Below are positions 19,677-28,885 of a stretch of 64,000 bases of DNA, piece after piece; position 1 is the stretch's first letter; each line of letters opens with the position of its first letter. The stretch spans positions 496,001 through 560,000 of the forward strand of contig CAVUKN010000002.1 in the NCBI GenBank assembly GCA_963742105.1, given 5' to 3'. Source of the stretch: Gp6-AA40 sp963742105 (GTDB taxonomy: Bacteria > Acidobacteriota > Vicinamibacteria > Vicinamibacterales > UBA2999). Made by a program: the position numbers and the translations under genes. A model generated the notes under the pieces. The model saw only the letters and a list, made by a program, of their open reading frames with translations. It did no database searches and was not told the origin of the DNA.

Positions 19677-20057
19677 TCAGCGCGCGCACACCGCGTCGGT
19701 ACATCGGCCGCGAGTCCGATTCGCCGCCACCATGCGATACACCGCGCGGCCGACGCCGCGGATTCCGGGAAGCGCTCCGATCAGTCCTGGCACCCATAAC
19801 AGCGGCACCACCGCGGCGATGCGGAGAAATCCATCGAACCCGGCTCGACGCGAGCCGTCAGGCGCGACCACGTGCATGGCGGTCAATGCGGTCACCTCGT
19901 CGAGGCCCGGCGCGAAACGCTCCCGCACCGCCGCGTCGGATCCATCCTCGAACGACAGCCGATCGAGCCAGTCGATCCGCGACAGTCGCCGGGCGAGTCG
20001 GCGGCACATGGGACAGCCGCCGTCGATCAGCACGATCAGGCGCGGAAACATCGCCAC
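19677..20057 (-). CDS. DUF393 (DCC-like) thioredoxin-fold protein
   Basis: 126 residues with the family start LIVLIDGGCPMCRRLARRL, a CxxC close to the N-terminus as in DCC proteins (predicted thiol-disulfide oxidoreductases). MHVVAPDGSRRAGFDGFLRIAAVVPLLWVPGL and GRAVYRMVAANR complete the family pattern. The physiological partner is unknown. It follows smpB on the same strand order with a short gap, and lies divergent to the BON lipoprotein. Confidence 0.82.
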   Translation of the reverse strand: MAMFPRLIVLIDGGCPMCRRLARRLSRIDWLDRLSFEDGSDAAVRERFAPGLDEVTALTAMHVVAPDGSRRAGFDGFLRIAAVVPLLWVPGLIGALPGIRGVGRAVYRMVAANRTRGRCTDAVCAR

Positions 20058-20142
20058 CGGTTCATTGTACGGCGAGGCCAGCCGGCTGGCACCGGTTCCG
20101 GCCCTGCAGAACGCTATGATCGGTCACGTTTACGGAGGGCTG

Positions 20143-20643
20143 ATGCCGCGTGCACTCGTTCGAACCTGCGGGAATTCCGCCTCGGCATGCATCCTGGCGG
20201 CGCTGCTGTTCGTCACGGTAAGCGTGGCGGGCTGCAGCCGCTCGGACACCGCGCTGCAGGAGGAATTGCGGAAGCAACTCGCCGAAGACGCCCGCATGAC
20301 TGGCTCGCATGTAACCGTCAGCGTCAATCAGGGGACGGCACTCATCCGGGGTGAGACCCAATCGGCGGCGCAGCAGCAGCGGGCGGTGGACATTGCGCAG
20401 GCCGTGAAGGGCCTGACCCAGGTGCAGACGGAGATGCGCTTGAGCGACGCGGGGCTCACCGCGGAGCTCGAGAAGGCGATCGCGGCCGATCCGGCGGTGA
20501 GCCAGGTCCCGCTCCGCGTCGAGGTCAAGGATGCGGAAGTGAGACTGTACAGCGATCAGACCAACGCCGGCCAACGGGCCAGGCTGCGAGACATCGCCGG
20601 CGGAATTCCCGGAGTCACCCGCGTCGAGGACAACATGAAGTGA
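20143..20643 (+). CDS. BON-domain lipoprotein
   Basis: 166 residues from an ATG preceded by a strong GGAGG at 5-nt spacing, better than the ATG at 20116, which overlaps a TATGAT -10-like box. A signal peptide ends in the lipobox VSVAGC, so the protein is predicted to be lipidated in the envelope. Two BON domains follow, one with TGSHVTVSVNQGTALIRGETQSAAQQQRAVDIAQAVKGLTQV and one with VPLRVEVKDAEVRLYSDQTNAGQRARLRDIAGGIPGVTRVEDNM. BON proteins such as OsmY and DolP bind phospholipid membranes. The target is not known here. Confidence 0.85.
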   Translation: MPRALVRTCGNSASACILAALLFVTVSVAGCSRSDTALQEELRKQLAEDARMTGSHVTVSVNQGTALIRGETQSAAQQQRAVDIAQAVKGLTQVQTEMRLSDAGLTAELEKAIAADPAVSQVPLRVEVKDAEVRLYSDQTNAGQRARLRDIAGGIPGVTRVEDNMK

Positions 20644-20652
20644 GACGCGGCC

Positions 20653-21522
20653 CTATCGGGCGCGGGCAAGCTGCGCGGCCAGCAGTGTGGCCGTGATCAT
20701 GCTCGACGGGTCGGCCACGTCCCGGCCGGCAATATCGAACGCCGTTCCGTGATCCACTGAGGTGCGGATGATCGGCAGGCCGAGCGTCACGTTGACCGCC
20801 TGGCCGAACGCCAGCAGCTTGACCGGGATCAATCCTTGGTCGTGATAGCAGGCGATGACGGCGTCGAACTCACCGCGCGCGGCCCTGACGAAAACGGTGT
20901 CACCCGGAAACGGACCGTCGATCTGCACCCCGCGCTCTCGTGCGGCCGCCACGACCGGCCGCAGCACCTCCTCCTCTTCGGAACCGAGCAGCCCGTCCTC
21001 GCCGGCATGCGGATTCAGGCCGGCCAACGCGAGGCGCGGCGCCGGAATGCCGAAACGGGGCAGCTCGCGGGCGGTCAGTTCGATGATGTCCGAAAGCGTC
21101 TCGCGGGTGACGAGGCGCGGAACCTCGGCAAGCGGCACGTGAATCGTCGCCAGCACCACCTTGAGCGGCTCCGACCAGAACATCATGGCGACCTTCGGGC
21201 TGCCGGTCAGATTCGCGAGCAGGTCGGTATGCCCCTTCCACGCGAGGCCGGCGCGCGAGAAGGCCAGCTTGTTGACTGGTGCAGTGGCGATCGCGTCGAC
21301 GAGTCCGGCCTGAGCGTCTCGAACAGCGGCGGTGATCGTTTCAAACGCCGCACGCCCGGCTGCCGCCGATACCACACCGACTTCGAAGGCGCCGACATCC
21401 TCGGGACCATACAGCACCGGCTCGCAGGCGCTGCGCACACGGGAGTCCTCTGCGGCCTTGCGCGCGATTTCAGGTCCGATGCCGGCCGGATCGCCGACGG
21501 TAATCGCCACTCGTGGTTTCAT
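20653..21522 (-). CDS. pdxA: 4-hydroxythreonine-4-phosphate dehydrogenase
   Basis: Oxidises 4-phosphohydroxy-L-threonine in pyridoxal 5'-phosphate synthesis (NAD- and divalent metal-dependent). VAITVGDPAGIGPEIARKA, DAIATAPVNKLAFSRAGLAWKGHTDLLA and LNPHAGEDGLLGSEEEEV contain conserved residues including the metal-binding His. IACYHDQGLIPVKLLAFGQAVNVTLGLPIIRTSVDHGTAFDIAG closes the active site. At 289 residues it is slightly short of the usual ~330, with the shortfall between conserved blocks in the first domain. TATGAT lies about 14 nt before the ATG as a possible -10. Intact. Confidence 0.95.
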   Translation of the reverse strand: MKPRVAITVGDPAGIGPEIARKAAEDSRVRSACEPVLYGPEDVGAFEVGVVSAAAGRAAFETITAAVRDAQAGLVDAIATAPVNKLAFSRAGLAWKGHTDLLANLTGSPKVAMMFWSEPLKVVLATIHVPLAEVPRLVTRETLSDIIELTARELPRFGIPAPRLALAGLNPHAGEDGLLGSEEEEVLRPVVAAARERGVQIDGPFPGDTVFVRAARGEFDAVIACYHDQGLIPVKLLAFGQAVNVTLGLPIIRTSVDHGTAFDIAGRDVADPSSMITATLLAAQLARAR

Positions 21523-21587
21523 CGGTGCCGATCGGCATCATAGACTGCCGAATCCCGAACGCCGCAGGGTGGACGGAGGGAACGGCC

Positions 21588-21825
21588 TCACAAACGGAGA
21601 AACGGGGGAACGGGGACGAACGGTTAGAGCGTGACTCGCGGGTGTAGAAGCCGACAGGCCGCCAGAGGCGGCGTGATGACGCGAAAGGCCACAAACACAA
21701 GCCGGCATACGATTCACAGCCGGTTTGTGTTTGTGGCCTTTCGTGTCATCACAGCGGCGCGCGCTGCGCGCCGCCGGTCGGCTCAGCCCCCGTTCGTCCC
21801 CGTTTCCCCGTTCCCCCGTTTGTGA
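21588..21825 (-). repeat. Nested palindromic element, copy 1 (inverted relative to copies 2 and 3)
   Basis: Outer arms are C/G heptamer-like tracts (acaaacggag...acgaacgg at the left, its complement at the right). The inner 31-bp stem, gatgacgcgaaaggccac... against its complement ending in tcgtgtcatca, spans 21673-21751 with a short loop. Each flank of the inner stem holds its own small GC hairpin. Orientation is judged from these side hairpins. It fills the pdxA-holB gap; similarity extends ~25 bp further on each side. Confidence 0.9.
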
Positions 21826-21862
21826 ACTCCGTCGCCTCCGCTCCCTCCGTGCTAGCCGCCGC

Positions 21863-22891
21863 TCAGATCTGCAGCATCACCCAGTCGACGACCACCTTCG
21901 GACTGGCGTTTCGTTCCAGCGCAGCCAGCGCCTGGTCGATGGCGGTGTACGCCTTGGTCGTGCGATCGGCATCGTACGAGCGACTCAGCGCCTCGAGCTG
22001 ACGCTGGAGATCGCTGTTGGCAAGCGCCGCCCGATCGGCATCGACAGCAAGCAGGCCGAGGTCCCGCAGCAACGACGCCACTGCACGCAGGCACGCGGCC
22101 AGCTGATCGCGCTCGCTTGCCGAGCTTCCCTTTTTCCCGACGACGTCTTTGACAGCATCTACCAGTCGGGACGGGTCGCTCGTGCGGGCAGCCTGCTCCA
22201 GAATGCGCTGCGCGGCGGCCCTCGCCTCCGTCAGGTCCGCGGCTTCTGCGGACAAGGCGCGGCCCACACTGCCGTCGGCGTCGGCCGCAGCGGCACGCGC
22301 ATCCGCATCTGCATACCCGTGATCGCGCACGAGTACCTCGGCAACCTCCGCCGGGGCGAGCGGCGCCAGCCGGAGCCGCGGACAGCGGGACTGCACGGTG
22401 GGAAGGAGGGCATCCGGGAGCGACGACAGCAGCAGGAAGACCGATGCGGAGGGCGGTTCTTCCAGCGTCTTCAGCAGCGCATTCTGTGCCGCCGGCATCA
22501 TGGCGTCCGCTTCGTCGATGATAACCACACGGCGACGCCCTTCGAACGGACGAAAACCTGAGCGGTCGACGACGTCACGTATCTGCTCGATCTTGATCGT
22601 TCCGGTGTCTCCCGGCTCGATCAGCAGCACGTCCGGATGCACGCCCCGGGCGATCCGGCGGCACGACGCGCACTCACCACAGGCGTCGCGCTCGAGATCA
22701 GCCGTTTGCCGCGGCTGCAGACAATTCATCGTCGCGGCGACGGCCAGCGCTATGCGCCGCTTCCCAATGCCCGCAGGTCCGGCGAGCAGGAGGGACGGAG
22801 GCAGCGTGTCATGCGCGACAGCGCGCGACAGCAACGACACGATGCGGCGATGGCCGATGATGGAAGCGAGGGACACGATAGCGTGAATCAT
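21863..22891 (-). CDS. holB: DNA polymerase III delta' subunit
   Basis: Clamp-loader component. ASIIGHRRIVSLLSRAVAHDTLPPSLLLAGPAGIGKRRIALAVA carries a Walker-A-like loop (GPAGIGKR). A four-cysteine zinc module is visible (CLQPR...ACGECASCRRI). RRVVIIDEADAMMPAAQNALLKTLEEPPSASVFLLLSS is the delta' Walker B and SRC-like region, with VQSRCPRLRLAPL. About 342 residues, intact. The ATG at 22891 lies inside a GATTCAC repeat arm, so the first codons (MIHA) derive from the repeat. A GTG at 22876 giving VSLASIIGHRR is an equally good or better start. Confidence 0.92.
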   Translation of the reverse strand: MIHAIVSLASIIGHRRIVSLLSRAVAHDTLPPSLLLAGPAGIGKRRIALAVAATMNCLQPRQTADLERDACGECASCRRIARGVHPDVLLIEPGDTGTIKIEQIRDVVDRSGFRPFEGRRRVVIIDEADAMMPAAQNALLKTLEEPPSASVFLLLSSLPDALLPTVQSRCPRLRLAPLAPAEVAEVLVRDHGYADADARAAAADADGSVGRALSAEAADLTEARAAAQRILEQAARTSDPSRLVDAVKDVVGKKGSSASERDQLAACLRAVASLLRDLGLLAVDADRAALANSDLQRQLEALSRSYDADRTTKAYTAIDQALAALERNASPKVVVDWVMLQI

Positions 22892-22963
22892 GAATGGTGA
22901 ATCGTGAATGGAGGCGCGGAGTCGTGCCCGCATTCACGATTCACGATTCGCTATTCACGATTA
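22881..22963. repeat. Inverted GATTCAC heptamer array between PBP1 and holB
   Basis: The left arm (22881-22911) has GTGAATC-type units and the right arm (22931-22963) has ATTCACG-type units. The array occupies the entire gap: its right end covers the PBP1 stop codon (TAA at 22961-22963, minus strand) and its left end covers the holB ATG. The mRNA of this pair would carry a long stem-loop exactly at the junction. Confidence 0.85.
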
Positions 22964-25262
22964 TCTGCCAAAGATCCGGCCCCAGAAGCCGCGCTTCTTC
23001 GGCTGTTCCGGCTTGGCCTCGGTCGGCGGGGTGGCGCCGGGCGTGTTGCTCGCCACGCCGGCGGTCGCGGCCGGCTGATTCGGAGACTCCGTACGATCGG
23101 AAGGATGCTGATCGTGCGCGGGAGGCGGCGCAACCGTCGACGCGAGCGAACCGGGGAACTGAGGGACACTGGTGTGAAGCGGGCACCAGTCCATCGGCTC
23201 GGTCCCACGCACGAAATACTCGGTGTAGACCTGCGACTTGATCGACGCATTTCCGTGCTCGTCAGTCGTCAGCACCGAGCGACAGCCGTCCGTCGCGAGT
23301 TTTCCGCTCAACCGGCAGATCTCGGCGGACGTGATCGTCCCTGGAGCCTTGAACCACGCCGGTTCGTCGCCACGGGTCGCGTCGATCATGAAATGCGCCC
23401 ACATCGGCACGGCGAGCTGCGCCGCGTAGCCGTTGCTGATGATGGTCCGTGGCTGGTCGTATCCCACCCACACACCGGTCACGAGCTTCGGCGTGAAGCC
23501 AACGAACCACGCGTCGTGGTAGTCGTTGGTCGTTCCAGTCTTGCCTGCAGCGGGCAGCGTGAAGCCGGCCGCGCGCGCCGTTGTGGCGGTGCCGGCGTTG
23601 ATCACGTCGGCCATCATGGTGCTCATCAGGAACGCCGTGGATTCGCTGACCGCACGATGCGCGGGCGTCGCGCCTTCAAACAGCACCTCACCCTTGGTCG
23701 TTTCCACGCGGCGAATCAGGGATGGTGTGGGCACCATGCCCTCGTTGGCGAACGTGGCATACGCCGCGGTCATACCGACCAGGGTGACTTCGCCGGAACC
23801 AAGCGCCAGCGACGGCACGCTGGGCACGTCTCCGACTCCAAGCGTCTGGACAAACTGCACGGTTGAGGGAATGCCGATGTCCTGGAGCATCTTGACGGCG
23901 GCGCGATTGCTCGACGTCCGCAGCGCCGTCCGCATTGTCATCGAATCACCTTCGGAGTGTTCGTCCTCAGGAACCCATGCACCGCTGACCGTCGCGATCG
24001 GATCATCGAGGTCGGTGATGAGCGAGCCGGGGGAGTAACCGCGCTCGAGGGCGGCGGCATAGATGAAGGGCTTGAAGGCCGATCCCGGCTGGCGCTTGGC
24101 CTGGGTCGCGCGATTGAAGTGGCTGGCGTTGAAGTCGCGACCGCCAACCATCGCCCGGACTTCACCGGTGTGCGGGTCCATCGCCACGAGCGCCGCCTGC
24201 AGCGGGTCCGCATTGGGATCGGGATTCTTCCGGCGCTTCGCCTGGCGCTGCTCGATGTCGGTGAGCGAGCGCATGACTTCGCTTTCCGCAGCCTTCTGCA
24301 GGTCCAGATCGATCGTGGTGTAAACCCGCAATCCGCCCTGGTAGACGCGTTCCCACCCGAAGCGCTGAACGAGCTGCTTGCGAACTTCTTCCTTGAAGTA
24401 CTGACCGTATGACTCTCGCTGGCGGAGCCCGTCGACGAGCTTCAGCGGCGTGTGGACAGCAGCATCGTAGGTGGGTCGGTCGATCGCACCGCTGTCCCGC
24501 ATGAGCTGAAGGACGACGTTGCGGCGGGCGACCGCCCGCGTGGGGCTGACCGTCGGCGCGTAAGTGGAGGGCGACTTGACGAGCCCGGCGAGCAGGGCCG
24601 CTTCCGGAACCTCGAGCTCGGACGCGTGTTTGCCGAAATAACCGAGCGACGCCGCCTCGACGCCATACAGGCCGTCCCCGAAATACACCTTGTTCAGGTA
24701 CAGGTTGAGGATGTCGCTCTTCGAGAACTCCCGCTCGAGCCGGGCGGCGACGAGGACTTCCTTCAGCTTCCGCCGATACGTCTTGTCGGTGCTCAGGAAA
24801 GCTCTGACGCGCGAGCTGCTGCGTCAGCGTGCTGCCGCCCTGCGCCTTGCTCCCCTCGCGCAGGTTGTTTACGGCTGCGCCGAGCACGCGGACGATGTCC
24901 ACGCCTCCGTGGTCGTAGAACCTCTGGTCCTCGACCGCGAGAATCGCGTCGATCAGGTGCCGGGAAACGCGGGACAGGGGGACGTCGATTCGCTGCTCCT
25001 GGTAGACGGTGAACGCCGTCCGTCCTTTCACATCGACCAGCGTCGTGGCCTGCGCCATCGTGCCGATGTCGCGCAGCGCATGATTGTCCGGCAGGTCGGT
25101 GACCACGTCCTGAGCGAACCAGACGGCCGCACCGACGGTAGTCCAGACGCCAAGCGAGATGGCGATAACGAGCGCGACGAAACCACGGCGATGCTGGCGG
25201 GCGAGCGCCGGGAGGCGTTCGAACAAGGAGGCGAACCGGCTCTGAATCACGCGCTGGTGCAT
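22961..25262 (-). CDS. Class A penicillin-binding protein (PBP1A-like), frameshifted
   Basis: Bifunctional peptidoglycan glycosyltransferase/transpeptidase. A cytoplasmic start (MHQRVIQSRFASLFERL) is followed by one membrane helix (FVALVIAISLGVWTTVGAAVWFA). GT51 motifs are AVEDQRFYDHGGVD, GGSTLTQQLARQ, LNLYLNKVYFGDGLYGVEAAS and ALLAGLVKSPSTY. The transpeptidase has SxxK (PGSAFKPFIYAA), SxN (RTSSNRAAVKM) and KTG (AAGKTGTTNDYHDAWFVGF). The tail is Pro/Ala-rich. A frameshift near 24800 lies inside the glycosyltransferase domain and separates the N-terminal 140 residues. It shares a 43-bp divergent spacer with a small secreted protein. Confidence 0.92.
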
Positions 25263-25305
25263 CGCAACGGCCGTGCCAGCAGATGACGGTGGCACTGCGG
25301 TTGCT

Positions 25306-25686
25306 ATGACGCGTGAGAGGAACGCGCGTCACCTCATGATTACCCTGCGTGTCTGGTTTCTGGTAATCGCCACCACCCTGGCGCTGGCACTCGGTGCATG
25401 GAGCACGCTCGCAACGGCCGCCCCGAACCGGCGAACCACGTCGCCCGGCGCGATCGCGGCTGGAACCAAGTCGAAAAGCGGCGTTGACGCGGGACGCGCG
25501 TCTTCGCTCACCATGAGTCCGGACGCCCTGGACAAGCTGTTGCGCCCGACAGAACCGCACGTCGATGTCTTCGGAAACGAAATCGAAGATGCGGTCACCG
25601 ATTACCGCATAGATTCCACGGGAGACGTGTACGAACGACACTCCCCGGAGACGGAAGTTCCACGCCTCGGTCCGCCGCTGATGTGA
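25306..25686 (+). CDS. Hypothetical secreted protein
   Basis: 126 residues, family not recognised. A signal peptide is clear (ITLRVWFLVIATTLALALGAWSTLATAAP). The mature part is small and polar and contains SLTMSPDALDKLLRPTEPHVDVFGNEIEDAVTDYRIDSTGDVYERHSPETEVPRLG, a run with the look of a conserved tail. It is divergent from the penicillin-binding protein with only 43 bp between starts, so the two may share a regulatory region. A second in-frame ATG at 25336 begins right at the hydrophobic stretch. No catalytic motif is seen. Confidence 0.7.
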   Translation: MTRERNARHLMITLRVWFLVIATTLALALGAWSTLATAAPNRRTTSPGAIAAGTKSKSGVDAGRASSLTMSPDALDKLLRPTEPHVDVFGNEIEDAVTDYRIDSTGDVYERHSPETEVPRLGPPLM

Positions 25687-25810
25687 TGGTGCGCGTTCAC
25701 GGGATTTGCCCGCTCCGACGCCAGCTATTTCTGGCGAACTCGGAGCTCGCACCCGCTCCCGGACGCAGATGAGTCACTAGCGGAGCACGGAGAGGACGGG
25801 GGAAATGGGA

Positions 25811-26067
25811 TCACAAACGGAGGAACGGGGAAACGGGGACGAACGGGGCTGAGCCGACGGGCGGCGCGCGTATGCGCGCCGCTGTGATGACGCGAAAGGC
25901 CACAAACACAAGCCGCCAGGCGATTCACATCCGGCTTGTGTTTGTGGCCTTTCGTGTCATCAGCCGCCTTCGGCGGCCCGTCGGCATCTGTACCAGAGTC
26001 ACCTGCAGCTGTACGCGACGTCAGCTGCAGCCCCGTTCGTCACCGTTTCCCCGTTCCCCCGTTTGTA
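25811..26067 (+). repeat. Nested palindromic element, copy 2
   Basis: Same layout as the copies at 21.6 and 28.9 kb: outer arms tcacaaacggagg... and its complement; a cggcgcgcgtatgcgcgccg side hairpin; the inner stem gatgacgcgaaaggccac... with loop near 25921; a gccgccttcggcggc side hairpin; and an extra CTGCAGCTG...CAGCTGCAG hairpin on the right. It lies between the small secreted protein and the convergent copper-monooxygenase gene, and accounts for most of a 450-bp gap. Nothing else was seen there. Confidence 0.92.
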
Positions 26068-26135
26068 AATCCGCTATCTCGTACGCCTCGCGCGCTTCGC
26101 TCAATCTGGTCGATGCCAGCCCGCTTCGTTCTGAA

Positions 26136-27536
26136 CTACTGACCGCCGTTATCAGCCGCGCCGCCGCTGGAGGCATTGCTCGCCTTGCCGACGGCATTCG
26201 GATCCACCTTGGATGCCTCGGCCAGGGTCGGACCGAATTCTCCGCGCGGCAACAGGCTCGGGCCGCTCCGCAGGAAAACGCTTTCCGGAGCGGTGGTGAT
26301 CGGGAAGAGCACGCCGATGAAGCAGTTGCTCATCTCGTCCCAGTTCTGCGGGCCCCACACCACCTTCTTGGCGGGATCAGGATTGAAGCGGTTCGCCGGC
26401 GAGTTGTCGAAGTGGGTGATGAACAGCAGCTTGGACCCCTTCGGCACCGCGATCGGCTCGGCGAACTGATAGCCCATCTGCCATTCGAAGTTGAACGCGC
26501 CTTTCAGCACCGTCTTCACCTGCTTGTCCGGCGTGACGATGCGCAGTTCGAAGTCCTTGCCGCGGAGATGCATGTGCGGCTGCGCGTAGACGATCCGGGC
26601 ATCCTCACCAAAGGTGATTTCGCTCACGACTTCAGCATTCTGATCGCGAGGAGGAATCGCGAGATTGCCGGCGGTTGGCCCCGCATGGAAGTAGTAGCGA
26701 TTGCGCGGCGGCGTCTTCGACAGGACGAGTCCGAGCTTGGACACATCGGTCGTCGTCTCACCCGACGTCGTGTAGTGCAGTTCGAAGACAAGGTCGGATC
26801 CCTTCGGAATGAACTTGGCGGATCCGTCGAGATCGAAACGCTGCGCACCGAGGCCCGGATTGAACTTGCCGAGAATATCGTTCCCTTCCCCGATCGAGTT
26901 GTCGCCGATGATGTCGGACTGTGTTTCACGCTCGTAGGCCACACCGTACTCAGCCTTCGACATCCACGTCGATCCCGGCGGCCGTACCCACACTTTGCCG
27001 TGATGCAGGACCTTGGGATTACCCGGCCGCATCTCAGCAGCGCTGATCCACAGGTCTTCTGTGAAGTTGCCCTTCACAAGCACGTACTTGTAGTTGATGG
27101 TGCCGCGAGCCGGAAGCTCGAACGCCTTCGGCATCTCGATGACGACGTCCGGCTTCAGGTTCCACCCGCTCGTGAACGTCAGTGGCGCCGGCGCATCGGC
27201 ATCCCTGCCTGCCGGAGCGCCCGCATCCACCCACGCATTGATGGTGTCGATGTCACGTGTGCTCAGACGTCGCTCGTTCGCGAAGTGACCGACGTCCGGG
27301 TCCGCAAACCACGGCGGCATCTGCCGTGAGACCACCGCCTTCTGAATTGCCTTGGCCCAGGGACGCGCCTGCTCAAACGTCAGCAGCGACATCGGCGCGA
27401 CCTCTCCAGGCCGATGGCAGGTCTGGCAGTTCGTCTGAAGGATTGGCAGCACGTCCTTGTAGAACGTCGGCGTGTCCGCAGCAGCTGCAGACGCTCCGGC
27501 CAGGCTCGCGAGCAGGGCGATGAGCACGGTGCGCAT
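26136..27536 (-). CDS. Secreted cytochrome c / copper type II monooxygenase-like protein
   Basis: 466 residues with a signal peptide (VLIALLASLAGASAAAA). A covalent haem site CQTCH (residues 37-41) lies in the context PTFYKDVLPILQTNCQTCHRPGEVAPMSLLTFEQARPW. The large C-terminal part resembles the PHM-like copper type II monooxygenase fold: HH at 178-179, H254, HMH at 321-323 (AQPHMHLRGKDFE) and H375 (FITHFDNSP) are candidate copper ligands. Electron transfer from haem to copper is plausible. The substrate is unknown. A strong GGAGGAGG precedes the ATG. Members of this two-domain family are numerous in Acidobacteriota and Planctomycetota. Intact. Confidence 0.85.
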   Translation of the reverse strand: MRTVLIALLASLAGASAAAADTPTFYKDVLPILQTNCQTCHRPGEVAPMSLLTFEQARPWAKAIQKAVVSRQMPPWFADPDVGHFANERRLSTRDIDTINAWVDAGAPAGRDADAPAPLTFTSGWNLKPDVVIEMPKAFELPARGTINYKYVLVKGNFTEDLWISAAEMRPGNPKVLHHGKVWVRPPGSTWMSKAEYGVAYERETQSDIIGDNSIGEGNDILGKFNPGLGAQRFDLDGSAKFIPKGSDLVFELHYTTSGETTTDVSKLGLVLSKTPPRNRYYFHAGPTAGNLAIPPRDQNAEVVSEITFGEDARIVYAQPHMHLRGKDFELRIVTPDKQVKTVLKGAFNFEWQMGYQFAEPIAVPKGSKLLFITHFDNSPANRFNPDPAKKVVWGPQNWDEMSNCFIGVLFPITTAPESVFLRSGPSLLPRGEFGPTLAEASKVDPNAVGKASNASSGGAADNGGQ

Positions 27537-27610
27537 GTACGACGCCTCCTCCGGGCGCTATCCCGTCACCGCTGTTCGGGCCGGGATCGGCGCAGTATAG
27601 GCTCAGACGC

Positions 27611-27616
27611 TACAAT
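27611..27616 (+). promoter_or_regulatory. Putative -10 box (TACAAT) placing transcription start at the next gene's start codon
   Basis: TACAAT ends 7 nt before the GTG at 27624 and there is no Shine-Dalgarno, so the transcript would be essentially leaderless. The -35 region is weak (GTATAG-like). Confidence 0.4.
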
Positions 27617-27623
27617 CCGCGCC

Positions 27624-28799
27624 GTGAATCTGCCTCGTCCGTGGAGTCGCCGTGAACTCGTCGCGTTCCTGGCCGGAGGACCGCTGCTTTCCGGTGTTCT
27701 TCCGCAATTGCCGAGCTCACCGATTGTGGCGCCCGACCAGGCGCTGACGGTCATGGACTTCGAGGAGGCCGCTCGTCGCGTCCTGCCCCCGGCGCACTGG
27801 GGTTACATGGCGTCCGGCGTCGACGACGACCTCACGACGAGGGCCAACCGGGACGGCTTCGCCCATTTTCGGCTCCGCCCGCGACGGCTCGTCGACGTGT
27901 CCACGGTCGACCTGCGGACCGAGGTCTTCGGCAGCACGTGGCAGGCGCCGCTCTTTCTGTGCCCGATCGGCGGCCAGAAGATGTTTCACGCCGACGGCGA
28001 GCTTGCCGTCGCGCGCGCGGCCGCTTCGCGCCAGACCACCCAGGTTCTCTCCACGGCTACTTCGGTTCCAGTGGAAGACGTTGCCCGCGCGCTCGGCGCG
28101 CCGCCCTGGTACCAGCTGTATATGCCCAATCGCTGGGACGGCACCGAGCGACTGGTGCGGCGTGTCGAGGCCGCCGGCGTGCCGGTCCTGGTCTGGACGA
28201 TCGACCTCCTCGGCGGACGCAACATGGAAACCGCCGAACGCTTCCGGCGCGTCGACACGCGCACCTGCACCGCCTGTCACTCGAGCGCGCGCGGCGGACG
28301 CACGGTCGATGAACTGCCGATGCTCTCAGGCATCCCCGGCGGCATGAACCCGCCGAACGCGACGTGGGAATACGTGGACCGCCTGAAAAAGCTGACGCGG
28401 ATGAAGCTCGTGCTGAAAGGCATCGAAACCCGTGAGGACGCGCGCCTGGCGCGCGAACATGGCGCCGACGGTCTCATCGTGTCCAACCACGGCGGCCGGG
28501 CGACTGAAACCGGGAGCGCGACGATCGACGAACTTGCCGAAGTCATCGACGGAGCCGGTTCGCAAGTTCCAGTCTTCATCGACAGCGGCTTCCGGCGCGG
28601 GACCGACATCTTCAAGGCGCTCGCCCTCGGGGCGCGTGCCGTCGGGATTGGCCGCCCGTACGTGTGGGCGCTAAGCGCGTTCGGCCAACCGGGCGTGGAG
28701 CGCGTGATCGACATCCTGCGCGCGGAGCTTACGTTGACGATGCGGCAGTGCGGCACGCCGCGGATCAAGAACATCACGCGCGCACTCATCACCGGCTGA
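27624..28799 (+). CDS. FMN-dependent alpha-hydroxy-acid oxidase/dehydrogenase with Tat-like signal
   Basis: 391 residues, TIM barrel of the lactate/glycolate oxidase family. The N-terminus SRRELVAFLAGGPLLSGVLP resembles a twin-arginine signal, so export with bound FMN is likely. Family motifs are DFEEAARRVLPPAHWGYMASGVDDDLTTRANRDGF, APLFLCPIGGQKMFHADGE and PWYQLYMPNRWD. KLVLKGIETREDARLAREHGADGLIVSNHGGRATE contains the catalytic Lys and the SNHGGR segment. VFIDSGFRRGTDIFKALALGARAVGIGRPYVWAL is the FMN phosphate site. The substrate specificity is not predictable. The GTG start suits the TACAAT box just upstream. Confidence 0.85.
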   Translation: MNLPRPWSRRELVAFLAGGPLLSGVLPQLPSSPIVAPDQALTVMDFEEAARRVLPPAHWGYMASGVDDDLTTRANRDGFAHFRLRPRRLVDVSTVDLRTEVFGSTWQAPLFLCPIGGQKMFHADGELAVARAAASRQTTQVLSTATSVPVEDVARALGAPPWYQLYMPNRWDGTERLVRRVEAAGVPVLVWTIDLLGGRNMETAERFRRVDTRTCTACHSSARGGRTVDELPMLSGIPGGMNPPNATWEYVDRLKKLTRMKLVLKGIETREDARLAREHGADGLIVSNHGGRATETGSATIDELAEVIDGAGSQVPVFIDSGFRRGTDIFKALALGARAVGIGRPYVWALSAFGQPGVERVIDILRAELTLTMRQCGTPRIKNITRALITG

Positions 28800-28885
28800 T
28801 GCTCGGCGCGAACGTCAGGCTCGCGGGTCCTGCCGCGGGGATGGCCGTCGATGGGTAGTGCTGCGGGATCTAAGCACGGGAGCGA

